DNA of 64,000 bases from Aestuariivirga litoralis (GTDB taxonomy: Bacteria > Pseudomonadota > Alphaproteobacteria > Rhizobiales > Aestuariivirgaceae), in NCBI RefSeq assembly GCF_003234965.1, contig NZ_QKVK01000009.1, forward strand, positions 152,144 through 216,143. The letters are read 5' to 3'. The position numbers and the translations under genes were made by a program. The stretch's first letter is position 1. Each line of letters begins with the position of its first letter. Below are positions 35,501-44,741 of this stretch, one piece after another. Under the pieces are notes generated by a model. That model made no database searches. It was given only the letters and a program-made list of their open reading frames with translations, and was not told where the DNA came from.

Positions 35501-36711
35501 TGGCAAGCTTCCGCTACCAGGCGATCAGGGACTCGGGCGAGAAGGTGATCGGCACCATCGAGGGCGCCGACCGCTCGCTCGCCATCAGCCGCCTGTCGGA
35601 ACAGGGCCTCCACCCCATCGACATCCGCGAGGACGGGCAGGGCGGCGGCGCCGGCGCCTTCATGAGCCTCACCACCGGCCGCATCCCGCGCCAGGAGCTG
35701 ACGGGCTTCACCCGCCAGCTGGCCTGGCTGCTGCAGGCCGGAACCACGCTCAACCGGTCGCTCGAAATCCTCTCGGGCGAAACCTTCTCGAAGCCCCTGG
35801 CCGTGGCGGTGGGCGAGGTGCGCGGCGCCATCCGCAAGGGCCGCAGCTTCCACGACGCGCTGGAGGAGACCGGCGCCTTCCCGCCCTTCTACCTCTCCAT
35901 GGTCGAGGTGGGCGAGGCCACCGGCACGCTGGCCTCGGTTCTCGACCGGCTGGCCACGGCGCGCGAGCGCGAACAGAAGGTGCGCGGCAAGGTCGTCTCC
36001 GCACTGGTCTATCCGGTCATGCTCGTGGTGCTGTCGATCGGCGTGGTGATATTCCTGATGGTGTCCGTGGTGCCCGGCATCAAGGACATGATCTCGAGCA
36101 GCGGCGCGCCGGTGCCGGAAACCGCCAGGATGGTGCTCAACGCCTCCGACTGGCTCATCGCCAATGGCATCACGCTGGCGGTCGCCGTGGCGCTGGCCGC
36201 CATCGCCATGGCTTTGATGTGGACCAGGACCGCGCTGCCGCGGCTGGTGCGCGAGGCGGCGCTGCGCCTGCCGCTTCTCGGCAAGCTCCTGATGAAGTCG
36301 GAGGTGGCGCAGTTCTGCCGCCTGCTCGGCACGCTGTCGGCGGCCGGAATGAACCTTCCCGCCAGCCTCAAGCTCATCGCCTCGACCAGCCCCGACCGCC
36401 GCATCCTCAAGGCGGCGGAAGACATGGAAGTGGCGCTGCGCCGCGGCGAGGATTTCGTGGCACCGCTCGAGCGTTCGAAGATCCTCCCGCCGCTGCTCGC
36501 GCGCATGATCAAGGTCGGTGCCGAGACCGGCAACCTCACGCCCAGCCTGCTGCGCGTCACCGACATTCTCGACGACGAACTGGACCGGCTCACCGACCGC
36601 ACCGTATCGCTGCTGGGGCCGATCATCATCCTGGTGCTCAGCGTCTTCGTCGGCTTCATCATCACCTCGCTCATGAGCGCGGTGATCTCCATCAACGATC
36701 TGGCACTTTGA
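35500..36711 (+). CDS. gspF: Type II secretion inner-membrane protein GspF
   Basis: 403 residues with two T2SSF repeats. Three main membrane helices are at VVSALVYPVMLVVLSIGVVIF, the middle pair around GITLAVAVALAAIAMALMW, and the C terminus (LGPIIILVLSVFVGFIITSLM). The pattern FTRQLAWLLQAGTTLNRSLEIL begins the first domain. It forms the platform that couples GspE to the pseudopilus. One-base TGATG overlap with gspE. Confidence 0.93.
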   Translation: MASFRYQAIRDSGEKVIGTIEGADRSLAISRLSEQGLHPIDIREDGQGGGAGAFMSLTTGRIPRQELTGFTRQLAWLLQAGTTLNRSLEILSGETFSKPLAVAVGEVRGAIRKGRSFHDALEETGAFPPFYLSMVEVGEATGTLASVLDRLATAREREQKVRGKVVSALVYPVMLVVLSIGVVIFLMVSVVPGIKDMISSSGAPVPETARMVLNASDWLIANGITLAVAVALAAIAMALMWTRTALPRLVREAALRLPLLGKLLMKSEVAQFCRLLGTLSAAGMNLPASLKLIASTSPDRRILKAAEDMEVALRRGEDFVAPLERSKILPPLLARMIKVGAETGNLTPSLLRVTDILDDELDRLTDRTVSLLGPIIILVLSVFVGFIITSLMSAVISINDLAL

Positions 36712-36728
36712 CAACGGGGTTCGCAGTC

Positions 36729-37184
36729 ATGATTTCCTCCGCCATCCGCAAGCAGCTTCGCTCCCAGTCCCGGCGCCGCCGCGGCGAACGGGGCTTCACC
36801 CTCGTCGAGCTGCTCGTCGTGCTGGTCATCCTCGTGCTGCTCGCCTCCATCATCGGCCCGCGCGTCATCGGCTATCTCGGCTCCTCGCGCGCCAAGACCG
36901 CGCATATCCAGATCGAGAGCCTGGTGACGGCGATGGAGCTGTTCCACATCGATGTCGGCCGCTATCCCACCTCCACCGAGGGGCTCTCGGCCCTCGTCAA
37001 GTCGCCCGGCAACATCGCGGGCTGGAACGGCCCCTACCTCGCCAAGGGCGATGTGCCGAAGGATCCCTGGGGCCGCCCCTATCTCTACCAGGCCGGCCAG
37101 AACGGCGGCTCGTTCCAGATCAGGAGCCTGGGCGCTGACGGCAAGGAAGGCGGTGCAGACGAGAATGCCGACGTCTCGAACTGA
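36729..37184 (+). CDS. gspG: Major pseudopilin GspG
   Basis: 151 residues. A basic leader ends at the prepilin peptidase site G-FTLVELLVVLVILVLL (cleavage after Gly, N-methyl-Phe, Glu at +5). The C-terminal half has the GspG calcium loop region near KDPWGRPYLYQ and the LGADGKEGG end. It forms the T2SS pseudopilus. It starts 17 bases after gspF and ends within the start of gspH. Confidence 0.93.
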   Translation: MISSAIRKQLRSQSRRRRGERGFTLVELLVVLVILVLLASIIGPRVIGYLGSSRAKTAHIQIESLVTAMELFHIDVGRYPTSTEGLSALVKSPGNIAGWNGPYLAKGDVPKDPWGRPYLYQAGQNGGSFQIRSLGADGKEGGADENADVSN

Positions 37185-37614
37185 GGCACAGGCAGGCTTC
37201 ACCCTGCTCGAACTGATGGTGGTGCTGGTGATCCTGGCGCTGTCGGCCACCGCCGTCATGTCGGTCGGCCGCAACAGCCTCGAATCGGCGCGTGCCCGTT
37301 CCTTCATCATCGAGGCCGAGGCGCTGCTGCGCGATGCCCGTACCCAGGCCATCGAGAACCATGCCCAGACCGCGGTCACCATCGACGTCAGGGGGCGCCG
37401 CCTCAGCCTCGAAGGCGGCCGCGTGCTCGAGCTTCCGAAGGGCCTGTCGCTTGATGCCAGGGTGGCGGTGCCGAAGGGCGGCGGCCTTCCGGCGATCCGC
37501 TTCTATCCCTCCGGCGCCTCGAGCGGCGGTGAACTGGCCTTCGGCTTCCGGGGCCGCAGCTATGGCCTGAATGTCAACTGGCTGACGGGGCGGGCCGATG
37601 CGCGCGCGCTGTGA
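37165..37614 (+). CDS. gspH: Minor pseudopilin GspH
   Basis: 149 residues starting MPTSRTEAQAG, with the pseudopilin motif G-FTLLELMVVLVILAL and a strand-rich C terminus ending GRSYGLNVNWLTGRADARAL. The ATG at 37165 overlaps the end of gspG by 20 bases. It helps cap the pseudopilus. Confidence 0.82.
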   Translation: MPTSRTEAQAGFTLLELMVVLVILALSATAVMSVGRNSLESARARSFIIEAEALLRDARTQAIENHAQTAVTIDVRGRRLSLEGGRVLELPKGLSLDARVAVPKGGGLPAIRFYPSGASSGGELAFGFRGRSYGLNVNWLTGRADARAL

Positions 37615-37972
37615 CGGGCAGGCGGGCTTCTCGCTGGTCGAAGTGCTCTGCGCCCTCGCGGTCGCGGCCAGTGCCATCGCGGTGCTGACCAGCGGCATCG
37701 GCGGCTCGCTGCAGGGCACCAGCACGCTGGAGCAGCACCTGGGCGCAAGGCTGATCCTGCAGTCGATCCTCGAGGACGAACTGGCGGCAGCCCAGACCGC
37801 GCCCGCCACGCGCGAAGGCAACTCCGGCCCATATCGCTGGCAGCTGGTGATCGAGCCGGTGGCGCCGCCCGCCAAGCTCGAGGAGGCCTACCGCATGTAC
37901 CGCCTCACCGCCGCCGTGGGCTGGGGCCGGGGCGGCGAAGTCACCGGCACGGCTCTGAAGCTCAGCCGATGA
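37598..37972 (+). CDS. gspI: Minor pseudopilin GspI
   Basis: 124 residues. The leader MRARCDGQAG precedes FSLVEVLCALAVAASAI, so cleavage after Gly leaves Phe at +1 and Glu at +5. The start overlaps gspH by 17 bases. It forms the tip complex with GspJ and GspK. Confidence 0.85.
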   Translation: MRARCDGQAGFSLVEVLCALAVAASAIAVLTSGIGGSLQGTSTLEQHLGARLILQSILEDELAAAQTAPATREGNSGPYRWQLVIEPVAPPAKLEEAYRMYRLTAAVGWGRGGEVTGTALKLSR

Positions 37973-38661
37973 AGCGCTGCCGCACATCGCAGGGTGAAAG
38001 GGGCTTCACGCTGGTCGAGGTCCTGGCGGGCCTCGTTCTGGCCTCGCTCATCCTCGTGTCGCTCAACATGGCCATGTCGGCCGTCGGCAAGGGCGCCGAC
38101 CGCACCCGCCAGCGGCTGGGCGAACAGGCCGAGATCGGCGCCGCGGTCGACATCTTCGGGCGCGACGTGGCGCGCATCGCCAAGATCCGCCGGCCTGCCG
38201 CGCCCGGCGAGTTCGCGGGCTACGTCTTCGACGGCGGGCGCGAGGCCATGGTCTATCCCCTGCGCGAGCAGGAAGCACTCAGCGCGCCCGGGCTGTTCCT
38301 GGTGCGGCTGAGCGTGCAGCACAAGGATGGCGTGGCAACGCTGCTGCGCGAGCGCGCACCGCTGCCGGCGCGGGACGATGATTCGCTGCCGGCCTGGCGC
38401 GATCCGGTGGTGCTGCTCCAGGGTCCCTACGACATTGCCTTCGCCTATCGCGCCCAGCGCAGCGGCCAGCGCGAATGGAGCAATGGCTGGAAGGCGTCGG
38501 AGGCGATGCCGGAACAGATCCGCCTCACCGTCACCAACACCGCGACCGACCGCCTGCGCGTACCGGGCTTCGTGCAGTCTCTGGCCATCGATTCCGAGGT
38601 CGATTGCGCGGGCAACCGCGAATCGCGCTGCGGCACCGCCGAGAAGGAGGCCACGCAATGA
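37969..38661 (+). CDS. gspJ: Minor pseudopilin GspJ
   Basis: 230 residues with leader MKRCRTSQGERG then FTLVEVLAGLVLASLIL. The globular part is strand-rich. ATGA overlap with gspI. Forms the pseudopilus tip with GspI and GspK. Confidence 0.85.
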   Translation: MKRCRTSQGERGFTLVEVLAGLVLASLILVSLNMAMSAVGKGADRTRQRLGEQAEIGAAVDIFGRDVARIAKIRRPAAPGEFAGYVFDGGREAMVYPLREQEALSAPGLFLVRLSVQHKDGVATLLRERAPLPARDDDSLPAWRDPVVLLQGPYDIAFAYRAQRSGQREWSNGWKASEAMPEQIRLTVTNTATDRLRVPGFVQSLAIDSEVDCAGNRESRCGTAEKEATQ

Positions 38662-39587
38662 GCAGGTCTCGCGGCCGCGCCGGGCAGCGCGGCGTCATCC
38701 TGATCGCGGTGCTGCTCGCCGTGGCGATCATGGCGGTCATGGTGGTCGCCGCCACGGCACTCACCCGTGCCGGCATCGGCAACGAGCAGCTGGAGCAGCG
38801 CCGCCTCGCCTCCCACCTGGCGCTGCGCTCCGGCATTGAGGCCGCCAAGGCGCTCATCCTGGCAACGCCCGAGGAGCAGCGCCTGTCGCTTGCCGGCGAG
38901 GAGACAGCGGTCGACCTCGGCAACGGCGTCTCGGCCACGGTCAGCCTGCGCGATGCCGGCGGCTATGCCGATCTCAACCGCTCCGACCCCAAGCTGATCG
39001 AGGCGGTGGCCCGCTTCAGCGGCCTCGGCCCCGCGGCCGACGGCCTCGCCGACCGCATCGCCAAGCTCCGCAAGGACGCGACACCGGAGCAGCCGGCGCA
39101 GGCCCAGCAGCCCGCGGTGCAGGGTGGCACCAACGCCCCCGACGCCAATTCCGGCGGCAAGCAGAAGCAGCCGCCCGTGCCCATCATCTTCCTCTCGGTG
39201 GAGCAATTGCCGGACCTCCTCGACATTCCCGCTGATGATGCAGCGGCACTGGGCGCCGGGCTGACGGTGTATAATCCCACCGGGCAGATAAATCCGCTTG
39301 CAGCGCCCGATCAGGTGCTGCAGTCCATACCGGGCCTCACGGCCAGGGACATTTCGGACATCGCCATGACACGGAACTCAGGCACCGGCGCATCGGACGC
39401 AAGGCTGCAGCAAATCATCCAGCGCCTGCCGGGCCTGCTCAGCGTCAAGGCCCCGCGGGTCTTCATGGTCGATGTCACGCTGGCGGGCGGCCCCGGCATC
39501 CTGCCCGGCAGCGCGGCCCGCGCCGTGCTGCGCCTGACGCCGGATGGCGCCGCGCCCTTCGGCACGCTGGCGCTGGAGGAGGAGTGA
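38658..39587 (+). CDS. gspK: Minor pseudopilin GspK
   Basis: 309 residues. A leader MSRSRGRAGQRG precedes VILIAVLLAVAIMAVM, which lacks the Glu at +5, as is normal for GspK. The large alpha domain contains DAGGYADLNR and TVYNPTGQINPLAAP. It caps the tip. ATGA overlap with gspJ. A glutamine/proline-rich loop (about residues 140-175) is inserted. Confidence 0.9.
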   Translation: MSRSRGRAGQRGVILIAVLLAVAIMAVMVVAATALTRAGIGNEQLEQRRLASHLALRSGIEAAKALILATPEEQRLSLAGEETAVDLGNGVSATVSLRDAGGYADLNRSDPKLIEAVARFSGLGPAADGLADRIAKLRKDATPEQPAQAQQPAVQGGTNAPDANSGGKQKQPPVPIIFLSVEQLPDLLDIPADDAAALGAGLTVYNPTGQINPLAAPDQVLQSIPGLTARDISDIAMTRNSGTGASDARLQQIIQRLPGLLSVKAPRVFMVDVTLAGGPGILPGSAARAVLRLTPDGAAPFGTLALEEE

Positions 39588-39589
39588 GC

Positions 39590-40681
39590 ATGGACGACGG
39601 CAACATGACCTTCTCCGCCTCCAGCATCTGGAACGGCCTGCGCCTGCCGGTGCTGGCGCTCGCCGAGGAGCTGGCGCTGCGCCGTGCCGCGGGTGAGCAT
39701 CCGGCCATTCAGCTGCGCGTCGCCGCCGCCGGCATCGAGGTGCGGCGCGCCGGCAGCGCCGAACCTGTGCTGGTCACCGGCCGGCCGCAGCAGGCCTTGC
39801 AGGAAATCACCCGGCAGCTCGCCGTGGCGCCGGGAACCGCCGTCGAGATCTGCTTCGCCGCCGACCAGTCGATCAGCCAGCAGATCGTGCTGCCACAGCA
39901 GCCGGTGGACGTGCTGCGCGCCATCGTGCGCAACAAGGTCGAGGGCCTGGCGCCCTGGCCGCTGGCACAATGCCTCCACGGCATGCGGGTGTCGCTCATT
40001 GCCGGGGACCCGCAGCACGTCTGCGTCGATGTCGCGGTGGTGAGCCGCGCGCTGCTCGATGATCTCGCCGCCACGCTGCGCCAGAAGGGCGTGGAGGTGA
40101 AGGCGGTTTCCGTCCTGCTGCCCGATGGCGAGGCGGTGTCGATCGAACTGGGCGGCGACGACGTGCGCCGCGCCGCGCGGCTGCGCGCAGCGCACATCGC
40201 CAGGGCCGCGGCGGTGCTGCTTGTGCTGCTCACCGGGCTGGGACTGTTCTGGGTCTACCAGACCTCCGCCGAGGCCTCGCGGCTCGAGGCCCGGTCGGCC
40301 ACGCTCATGGCCTCGCTCAGGCCGGGCGGCGTTCCGGCGGGCGAAACGCCGCTGGTCTCCGCCGCCAATCGCCTCATGCAGGCGCGCCGCGAAAGGATTC
40401 CTGCCGTCGCCGTGCTGGAGGAGCTGTCGAAGCTGCTGCCCGACACCGTGCATCTCCTGTCGCTCGACCTCGAGGGTGACCAGGTCACCATCAAGGGCCA
40501 GGGCAGCGGGGTGCCGGACCTGATCCAGATCCTCGAGGCATCGCCGGACTTCCAGGCCGTCAACTTCGCCGCGGCGACCGAGCTCGACCAGAACAGCAAT
40601 GCCGAGGTGTTCTCCCTCATCGCCACGCTGGAAATGGCGCCGCAGCCCGGTGCCGGGCCCGCGCCGGAGGCCGCCCAATGA
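39590..40681 (+). CDS. gspL: GspL-like inner-membrane secretion protein
   Basis: 363 residues: an N-terminal cytoplasmic actin-like domain (contains CFAADQSISQQIVLPQQPV), one membrane helix (about 205-225) and a periplasmic ferredoxin-like part (LPDTVHLLSLDLEGDQV) as in GspL/PilN. It recruits GspE. The ATG at 39590 fits the GGAGGA site; a GTG at 39584 overlapping gspK is possible. The stop carries an ATGA, but the next gene of the system, gspM, starts about 490 bases later. Confidence 0.85.
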   Translation: MDDGNMTFSASSIWNGLRLPVLALAEELALRRAAGEHPAIQLRVAAAGIEVRRAGSAEPVLVTGRPQQALQEITRQLAVAPGTAVEICFAADQSISQQIVLPQQPVDVLRAIVRNKVEGLAPWPLAQCLHGMRVSLIAGDPQHVCVDVAVVSRALLDDLAATLRQKGVEVKAVSVLLPDGEAVSIELGGDDVRRAARLRAAHIARAAAVLLVLLTGLGLFWVYQTSAEASRLEARSATLMASLRPGGVPAGETPLVSAANRLMQARRERIPAVAVLEELSKLLPDTVHLLSLDLEGDQVTIKGQGSGVPDLIQILEASPDFQAVNFAAATELDQNSNAEVFSLIATLEMAPQPGAGPAPEAAQ

Positions 40682-40692
40682 GCGCTTTCCTG

Positions 40693-41115
40693 CTAGCGCG
40701 GAATTTCGCAGCTGCCGAAGTCGACGGCAGACATGCCGGCCGCCAGCAGCGAGGTGCTGAGCGCGCCCGTCACGCGGTTCATGAACACCGCGCGGGCCGA
40801 AATCTCCGGCGCGTCCTTGCTGATGCCGACGATGGCGTTGTCGAGAACGTCGAACTGCATGGGCGCCTCGGTGCAGCCCTGGTCGCTGTAGCGGTTGGGG
40901 CACAGCCGGTATGTTCCCGCCTCGAGGTCGAGCACCATGCGCTGCGCCTTGCCGGCGTTGTTGCAACCGGTGGAGAAGCAGAGATTGCCACGGCTGATCA
41001 GGCAGTCCAGGCTTTCCGCCTGCGCCCTCTCCGGGGCGGCGGCAAGCCCGCAGGTCAGCAGCACGGCGGGCAGCATGAGTGAGCGAATGTACACGGGCAC
41101 CATGAACAATGTCAT
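40693..41115 (-). CDS. Cysteine-rich secreted hypothetical protein, inverted inside the gsp locus
   Basis: 140 residues with a signal peptide (hydrophobic about residues 12-26, cleavage near AQAES) and six cysteines in the mature part (DCLISRGNLCFSTGCNN, RLCPNRYSDQGC and a final SCEIP), suggesting disulfide bonds. The gene points left while gspL and gspM around it point right. No family is recognised. Start at 41115, with Met at residues 5 and 14 as alternatives. It could be a T2SS substrate or a regulatory antisense unit; this is conjecture. Confidence 0.6.
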   Translation of the reverse strand: MTLFMVPVYIRSLMLPAVLLTCGLAAAPERAQAESLDCLISRGNLCFSTGCNNAGKAQRMVLDLEAGTYRLCPNRYSDQGCTEAPMQFDVLDNAIVGISKDAPEISARAVFMNRVTGALSTSLLAAGMSAVDFGSCEIPR

Positions 41116-41169
41116 AGCGGGAGTGCCGCGCCTTGTCGACGCGCCCGCGGCCTTCCCCCGGGGGTGCGC

Positions 41170-41748
41170 ATGAAGGCCCTTGGCGTCGCGGGGGGCCTCT
41201 CGGCCGAGGCCCGCAAGGGCGTTGCGGTGCTGGCCGTTGCGGTGTTTGCCGTCGCCGTGCTGGCCTATCTCGTCCTGTCATGGCAGGCGCAGGAGGCGGA
41301 ACGGCTGCGCCAGGCGGAGTCCGACTATGTTCTGGTGGAAGCCCGCACCGCCAAGGCGGCGCGTGCCGGGGCGACGCGTCTCACCGCCGCCGACGACGTG
41401 GCACCGATGTTCCTCGACGGTGCGACGCCGGGCCTCGCCTTCGCCAGGTTCCAGTCCATCGCCGGCGATGCCGCCACCGCAGCCGGCCTCGAGGTGAAGC
41501 GCATGCAGCCGGTCGACACCGGCGACGGCGAGGCCACCTCCCCGTACCGGGTGAGCATGGATGTCGAGGGCAGCATCGAACAGCTGCGGGATTTCCTCGT
41601 CGATGTCGAGTCGCGGCTGCCGGTCATGTTCGTCACCGGGCTCGAGATCCAGCCGGAGGCCAAGGCGGAGGAGGGCAGCCAGTATCCGTCCGAAGCGCTG
41701 CGCGCCACGATCCGCATCGAGGCCTATGGATGGAGGGCCGAGCCGTGA
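41170..41748 (+). CDS. gspM: GspM-like inner-membrane secretion protein
   Basis: 192 residues: a short cytoplasmic part, one membrane helix (about 17-38) and a coiled-coil plus ferredoxin-like periplasmic domain with YRVSMDVEGSIEQLRDFLVDVESRLPVMF. This matches GspM/PilO. The ATG has GGGGG upstream. GTGA overlap with the next gene couples them. It probably pairs with GspL. Confidence 0.82.
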   Translation: MKALGVAGGLSAEARKGVAVLAVAVFAVAVLAYLVLSWQAQEAERLRQAESDYVLVEARTAKAARAGATRLTAADDVAPMFLDGATPGLAFARFQSIAGDAATAAGLEVKRMQPVDTGDGEATSPYRVSMDVEGSIEQLRDFLVDVESRLPVMFVTGLEIQPEAKAEEGSQYPSEALRATIRIEAYGWRAEP

Positions 41749-42416
41749 ACCGCCGTCTTGCAGGCCTCGCCGCGGTGGCCGCCCTTCTCGGCGGCTACCT
41801 TGCCTTCGACGGGCTGGGAACGGGATGGTTCAGCGGCGGGTCGGGCGTCGCGGTGCCCGAGGCCGGGGCAACGCGCGCCGCACCCGCGGCCCTCAATCCC
41901 TGGCAGGACCTCGACACCGCGTCCTACGCGGCCATTGTCGAGCGGCCGCTGTTCAACCCCTCGCGCCTGCCGCGCCCGCCGGAACCCGTGGTGGAGACGC
42001 CCCCGCCACCGGTCGACAGCCAGCCGCCGCCCGAGCCGCCGCCGCCACCCCCGCCCCAGGGGCCTGGGCCGGAGGACTACAAGCTGCTCGGCGTCGCCTC
42101 CGGGCCCGATGGCCGCATCGCTGCGGTGCGTGTCGCGGCAACGGGCGACGTCGTCTACCTGCGCCAGGGCGAAAGCGTGGACAATTGGGTGGTGGTCGAG
42201 GTGGCCGACCGGTCGATCGCCATCGGCAGCGAGGGCGCGCCGGTGACCTACAGCCTCTTCGCCACGCCCGACGCCGGGGCAGGCGGCCAGCCCCAGCCGG
42301 ACATGCCGGCGCAGAACCAGCCCCTGCCGCTGCCCCTGCCCATGCCGGTGCCGCAGCCGCCACCGCAGCCCGACGGGCTGCCCGAGCAGCACACCGTGCC
42401 CGACACCGGCGGCTGA
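41745..42416 (+). CDS. GspC/GspN-like proline-rich inner-membrane secretion protein
   Basis: 223 residues, GTG start overlapping gspM. One N-terminal helix (about 5-22) is followed by PWQDLDTASYAAIVERPLFNPSR, a proline-rich linker, then a strand domain KLLGVASGPDGRIAAVRV that resembles the HR domain of GspC, then a proline tail with PLPLPLPMPVPQPPPQP. No separate gspC is seen, so this probably fills that role by linking GspL/M to the GspD secretin. Name uncertain (GspN in some annotations). Confidence 0.7.
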   Translation: MNRRLAGLAAVAALLGGYLAFDGLGTGWFSGGSGVAVPEAGATRAAPAALNPWQDLDTASYAAIVERPLFNPSRLPRPPEPVVETPPPPVDSQPPPEPPPPPPPQGPGPEDYKLLGVASGPDGRIAAVRVAATGDVVYLRQGESVDNWVVVEVADRSIAIGSEGAPVTYSLFATPDAGAGGQPQPDMPAQNQPLPLPLPMPVPQPPPQPDGLPEQHTVPDTGG

Positions 42417-42425
42417 GGCCGCGCC

Positions 42426-44624
42426 TCAGTCGAAGTTCAGGTTCTTCATCTTGGCGCGCAGGTCCTGCGACATCTGCGAGGCCTCCTCGCCGTTGCGCAC
42501 GATGGTGGGGGTGATGAACACGATCATCTCGTTGCGCGTGGCGATGCCGCCGGTGGTGCCGACGAGGCGTCCGAGCAGCGGCAGCTGGCTGGCGCCCGGC
42601 ACCGTCACCCGGCTGCGGTCCTCCGTGCCATTGATCAGGCCGCCCAGCAGCACCGTCTGCTGGTCGTTCACCGAAACCTTGCTGCTGATGGTGCGCTGGG
42701 TGAATTTCGGCTGGCCGCCGATGCCGGTGTCCTGCTGCACGGCGGACAGTTCCTGGCCGAGGTCGATCATCACCACGCCATTGGCATTGACCCGCGGCTT
42801 CACCTTCAGCACCACGCCGGTGTCGCGGTACTCGTAGGAATTCACCGTCTGGCCGCCCTGCGTCGTTTCGGTCTGGGTCTGGATCGGCACCTGGTCGCCC
42901 ACCTTGATGGTGGCGGTCTCGTTCTCCATCACCAGCAGCGACGGCGAGGAGACGATGCGCACATTGGTCACCTTCGACAACGCGTCCACCACCAGCTGCG
43001 GGTTGGAGATGCCGCCCATCACCAGGTTCATGCCCGGCAGCTTGGGGCTGATCACCGATCCGGCGGTCGATGTCTTCTCGGTCAGCACGAAACTGAAGTT
43101 GCCGCTCTCGAAATAGGCCTGCACGCCGTATTTCAGCGTGTCGTTCAGCTGCACCTCGGCGATCGTGGTGCTGATCAGCACCTGCGTCGAAGGCTGGTCG
43201 ATCTGGGCGAGGGTGGAGAGGATCTCGCGATAGTCGCGCGGCGAAGCGCGGATCAGCAGGGTGTTGTTGGCCGGGATCGGGGTGATGCGGATGCCCTTTG
43301 CATCGCCGCCGCCACCACCGCCACCGCCGCCTGCGGCCGCCGTTTGCGACGTTGACGACGTCGATGTCGGGTCGCTGCCCTGCTGCTCGGGCTGCACCTG
43401 CGGCGGCTGCGGCACGCCGCCCATGTCGCCCTGCGAGGGGTCCTGTCCCTGCTGGTCCGCGCTGCCGCTGTCGAGGGAAACGTCCATCTGCGGCGAGTCG
43501 GGCGCCACCTCCGCCGTGGCGCCGGCCCCGGCGGAGCCGCCATAGGTGGCGGAGAGGATCTTCGCCAGTTCCACCGCATTGCCGTTCTGCACCGCATAGA
43601 CATAGGATTTCGGCGCATCGAGGTTCTCGCGGTCGAGCCTCCGCACCCAGGTGATGGCGCGGCGCACCTTGGCCTGGTCATTGGCGATGATGATCAGGCT
43701 GTTGATGTTGGGCACCGGAATGACCTTCAGGCCGTTCGATCCGGCGCTGGCATTGTCCTGCGCGAACACTTTCATCACCTGCGTGGCCACCTCCTCGGCG
43801 CGGCCGTTCTCCAGCGCCGCCATGCCGAAGGTCTGGTTGCGCATGGTGTCGACGTCGAAGTTCGTCACCACCTCGACCAGCGCGCGGCGCTGCGAGGCGG
43901 GGCCGCGGATCAGGATCATGTTGCCCGCGTTCCACGCCTTGGCGGAGCCCAGCTGCTGCATGAAGCCGTCGAGCAGGTTCACCATCGTGCCGGGGCCGAC
44001 ATGGCGCAGCGGAATGGCGCTCACGCCATAGCCGGGCGACACGTCCCTGCCGGTGTCGAGGTTGCTGGCGTCATTCTCCATCGCCTGCTGCATCACCACG
44101 CGGAAATTGCCGTCGGACTTGACGAGCGCCGCATTGGCCGTGCGCAGCGAGGCTTCGAAGGCGTCGAGCAGCTGGCGCGCACTCACCGCGCGGTTGCTGA
44201 CCATGGTGATGGAGGAGGGCGGCAGGTTCTGGTCGATGGTGTAGTTGTAGCCCAGCGTCTCGCCCAGGATCAGCTTGCTCGCCTCGGCAATGGTGGCGCC
44301 GTCGAGGTTGACGGTGAACTTGCCGTCCGCCTGCTCGCCCACGCCGGCGGGCGGCTCTGCGCCATCACCCTCCGCCGCCGGGCTGGCGCCGGGAAACACC
44401 TCATAGCGGGCCGCCTGGCTCGCAGGCTTCATCACCGGCCCGGCACCGCGGGTGGTCACCTTGGCCGGCGACCGGGCGTTGAGGTCCAGCTGGTTGGTGC
44501 TCTCGAGGCCGGCGGAAGGGGCCTGGCAGGAGGCCAGCAACACCCCGGCACAGCCCAGCAGGGCGATGCTGCGGACGCCGGAGGTACAGATCCTGATGCC
44601 GTGGAAAAAGCCGGCCCGGGGCAA
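42426..44624 (-). CDS. gspD: Type II secretion secretin GspD (lipoprotein)
   Basis: About 732 residues. A lipobox (LLASC) follows the hydrophobic stretch. Periplasmic N-type domains start with FTVNLDGATIAEASKLILGETLGYNYTIDQ. A disordered glycine/serine/proline stretch follows, then the secretin core (VLISTTIAEVQLNDTLKYGVQAYF and VPGASQLPLLGRLVG). A TTG at 44624 with a GGGAG site is the best start; the frame is open to an ATG at 44717 whose product would not give a signal peptide. It is convergent with the gspEFGHIJKLMN operon, an unusual arrangement. Confidence 0.88.
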   Translation of the reverse strand: MPRAGFFHGIRICTSGVRSIALLGCAGVLLASCQAPSAGLESTNQLDLNARSPAKVTTRGAGPVMKPASQAARYEVFPGASPAAEGDGAEPPAGVGEQADGKFTVNLDGATIAEASKLILGETLGYNYTIDQNLPPSSITMVSNRAVSARQLLDAFEASLRTANAALVKSDGNFRVVMQQAMENDASNLDTGRDVSPGYGVSAIPLRHVGPGTMVNLLDGFMQQLGSAKAWNAGNMILIRGPASQRRALVEVVTNFDVDTMRNQTFGMAALENGRAEEVATQVMKVFAQDNASAGSNGLKVIPVPNINSLIIIANDQAKVRRAITWVRRLDRENLDAPKSYVYAVQNGNAVELAKILSATYGGSAGAGATAEVAPDSPQMDVSLDSGSADQQGQDPSQGDMGGVPQPPQVQPEQQGSDPTSTSSTSQTAAAGGGGGGGGGDAKGIRITPIPANNTLLIRASPRDYREILSTLAQIDQPSTQVLISTTIAEVQLNDTLKYGVQAYFESGNFSFVLTEKTSTAGSVISPKLPGMNLVMGGISNPQLVVDALSKVTNVRIVSSPSLLVMENETATIKVGDQVPIQTQTETTQGGQTVNSYEYRDTGVVLKVKPRVNANGVVMIDLGQELSAVQQDTGIGGQPKFTQRTISSKVSVNDQQTVLLGGLINGTEDRSRVTVPGASQLPLLGRLVGTTGGIATRNEMIVFITPTIVRNGEEASQMSQDLRAKMKNLNFD

Positions 44625-44741
44625 AGCGCTACTCCCTGCGGCCCAGGCCCCAGGGGCCCCGGCCGGTGACGAAAAACCTAATGATCGATGAAACTTATGC
44701 GTCGATTCGGTAATCAAACCCTTAATTCAGGGTTGCGGTGA

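Noticed and set aside
40678..41082. Rightward reading frame between gspL and gspM as a gene (starts with the gspL ATGA)
   Set aside because: Its composition is His/Ala/Arg-rich, as expected for the complement of the leftward cysteine-rich gene; no signal peptide or family.
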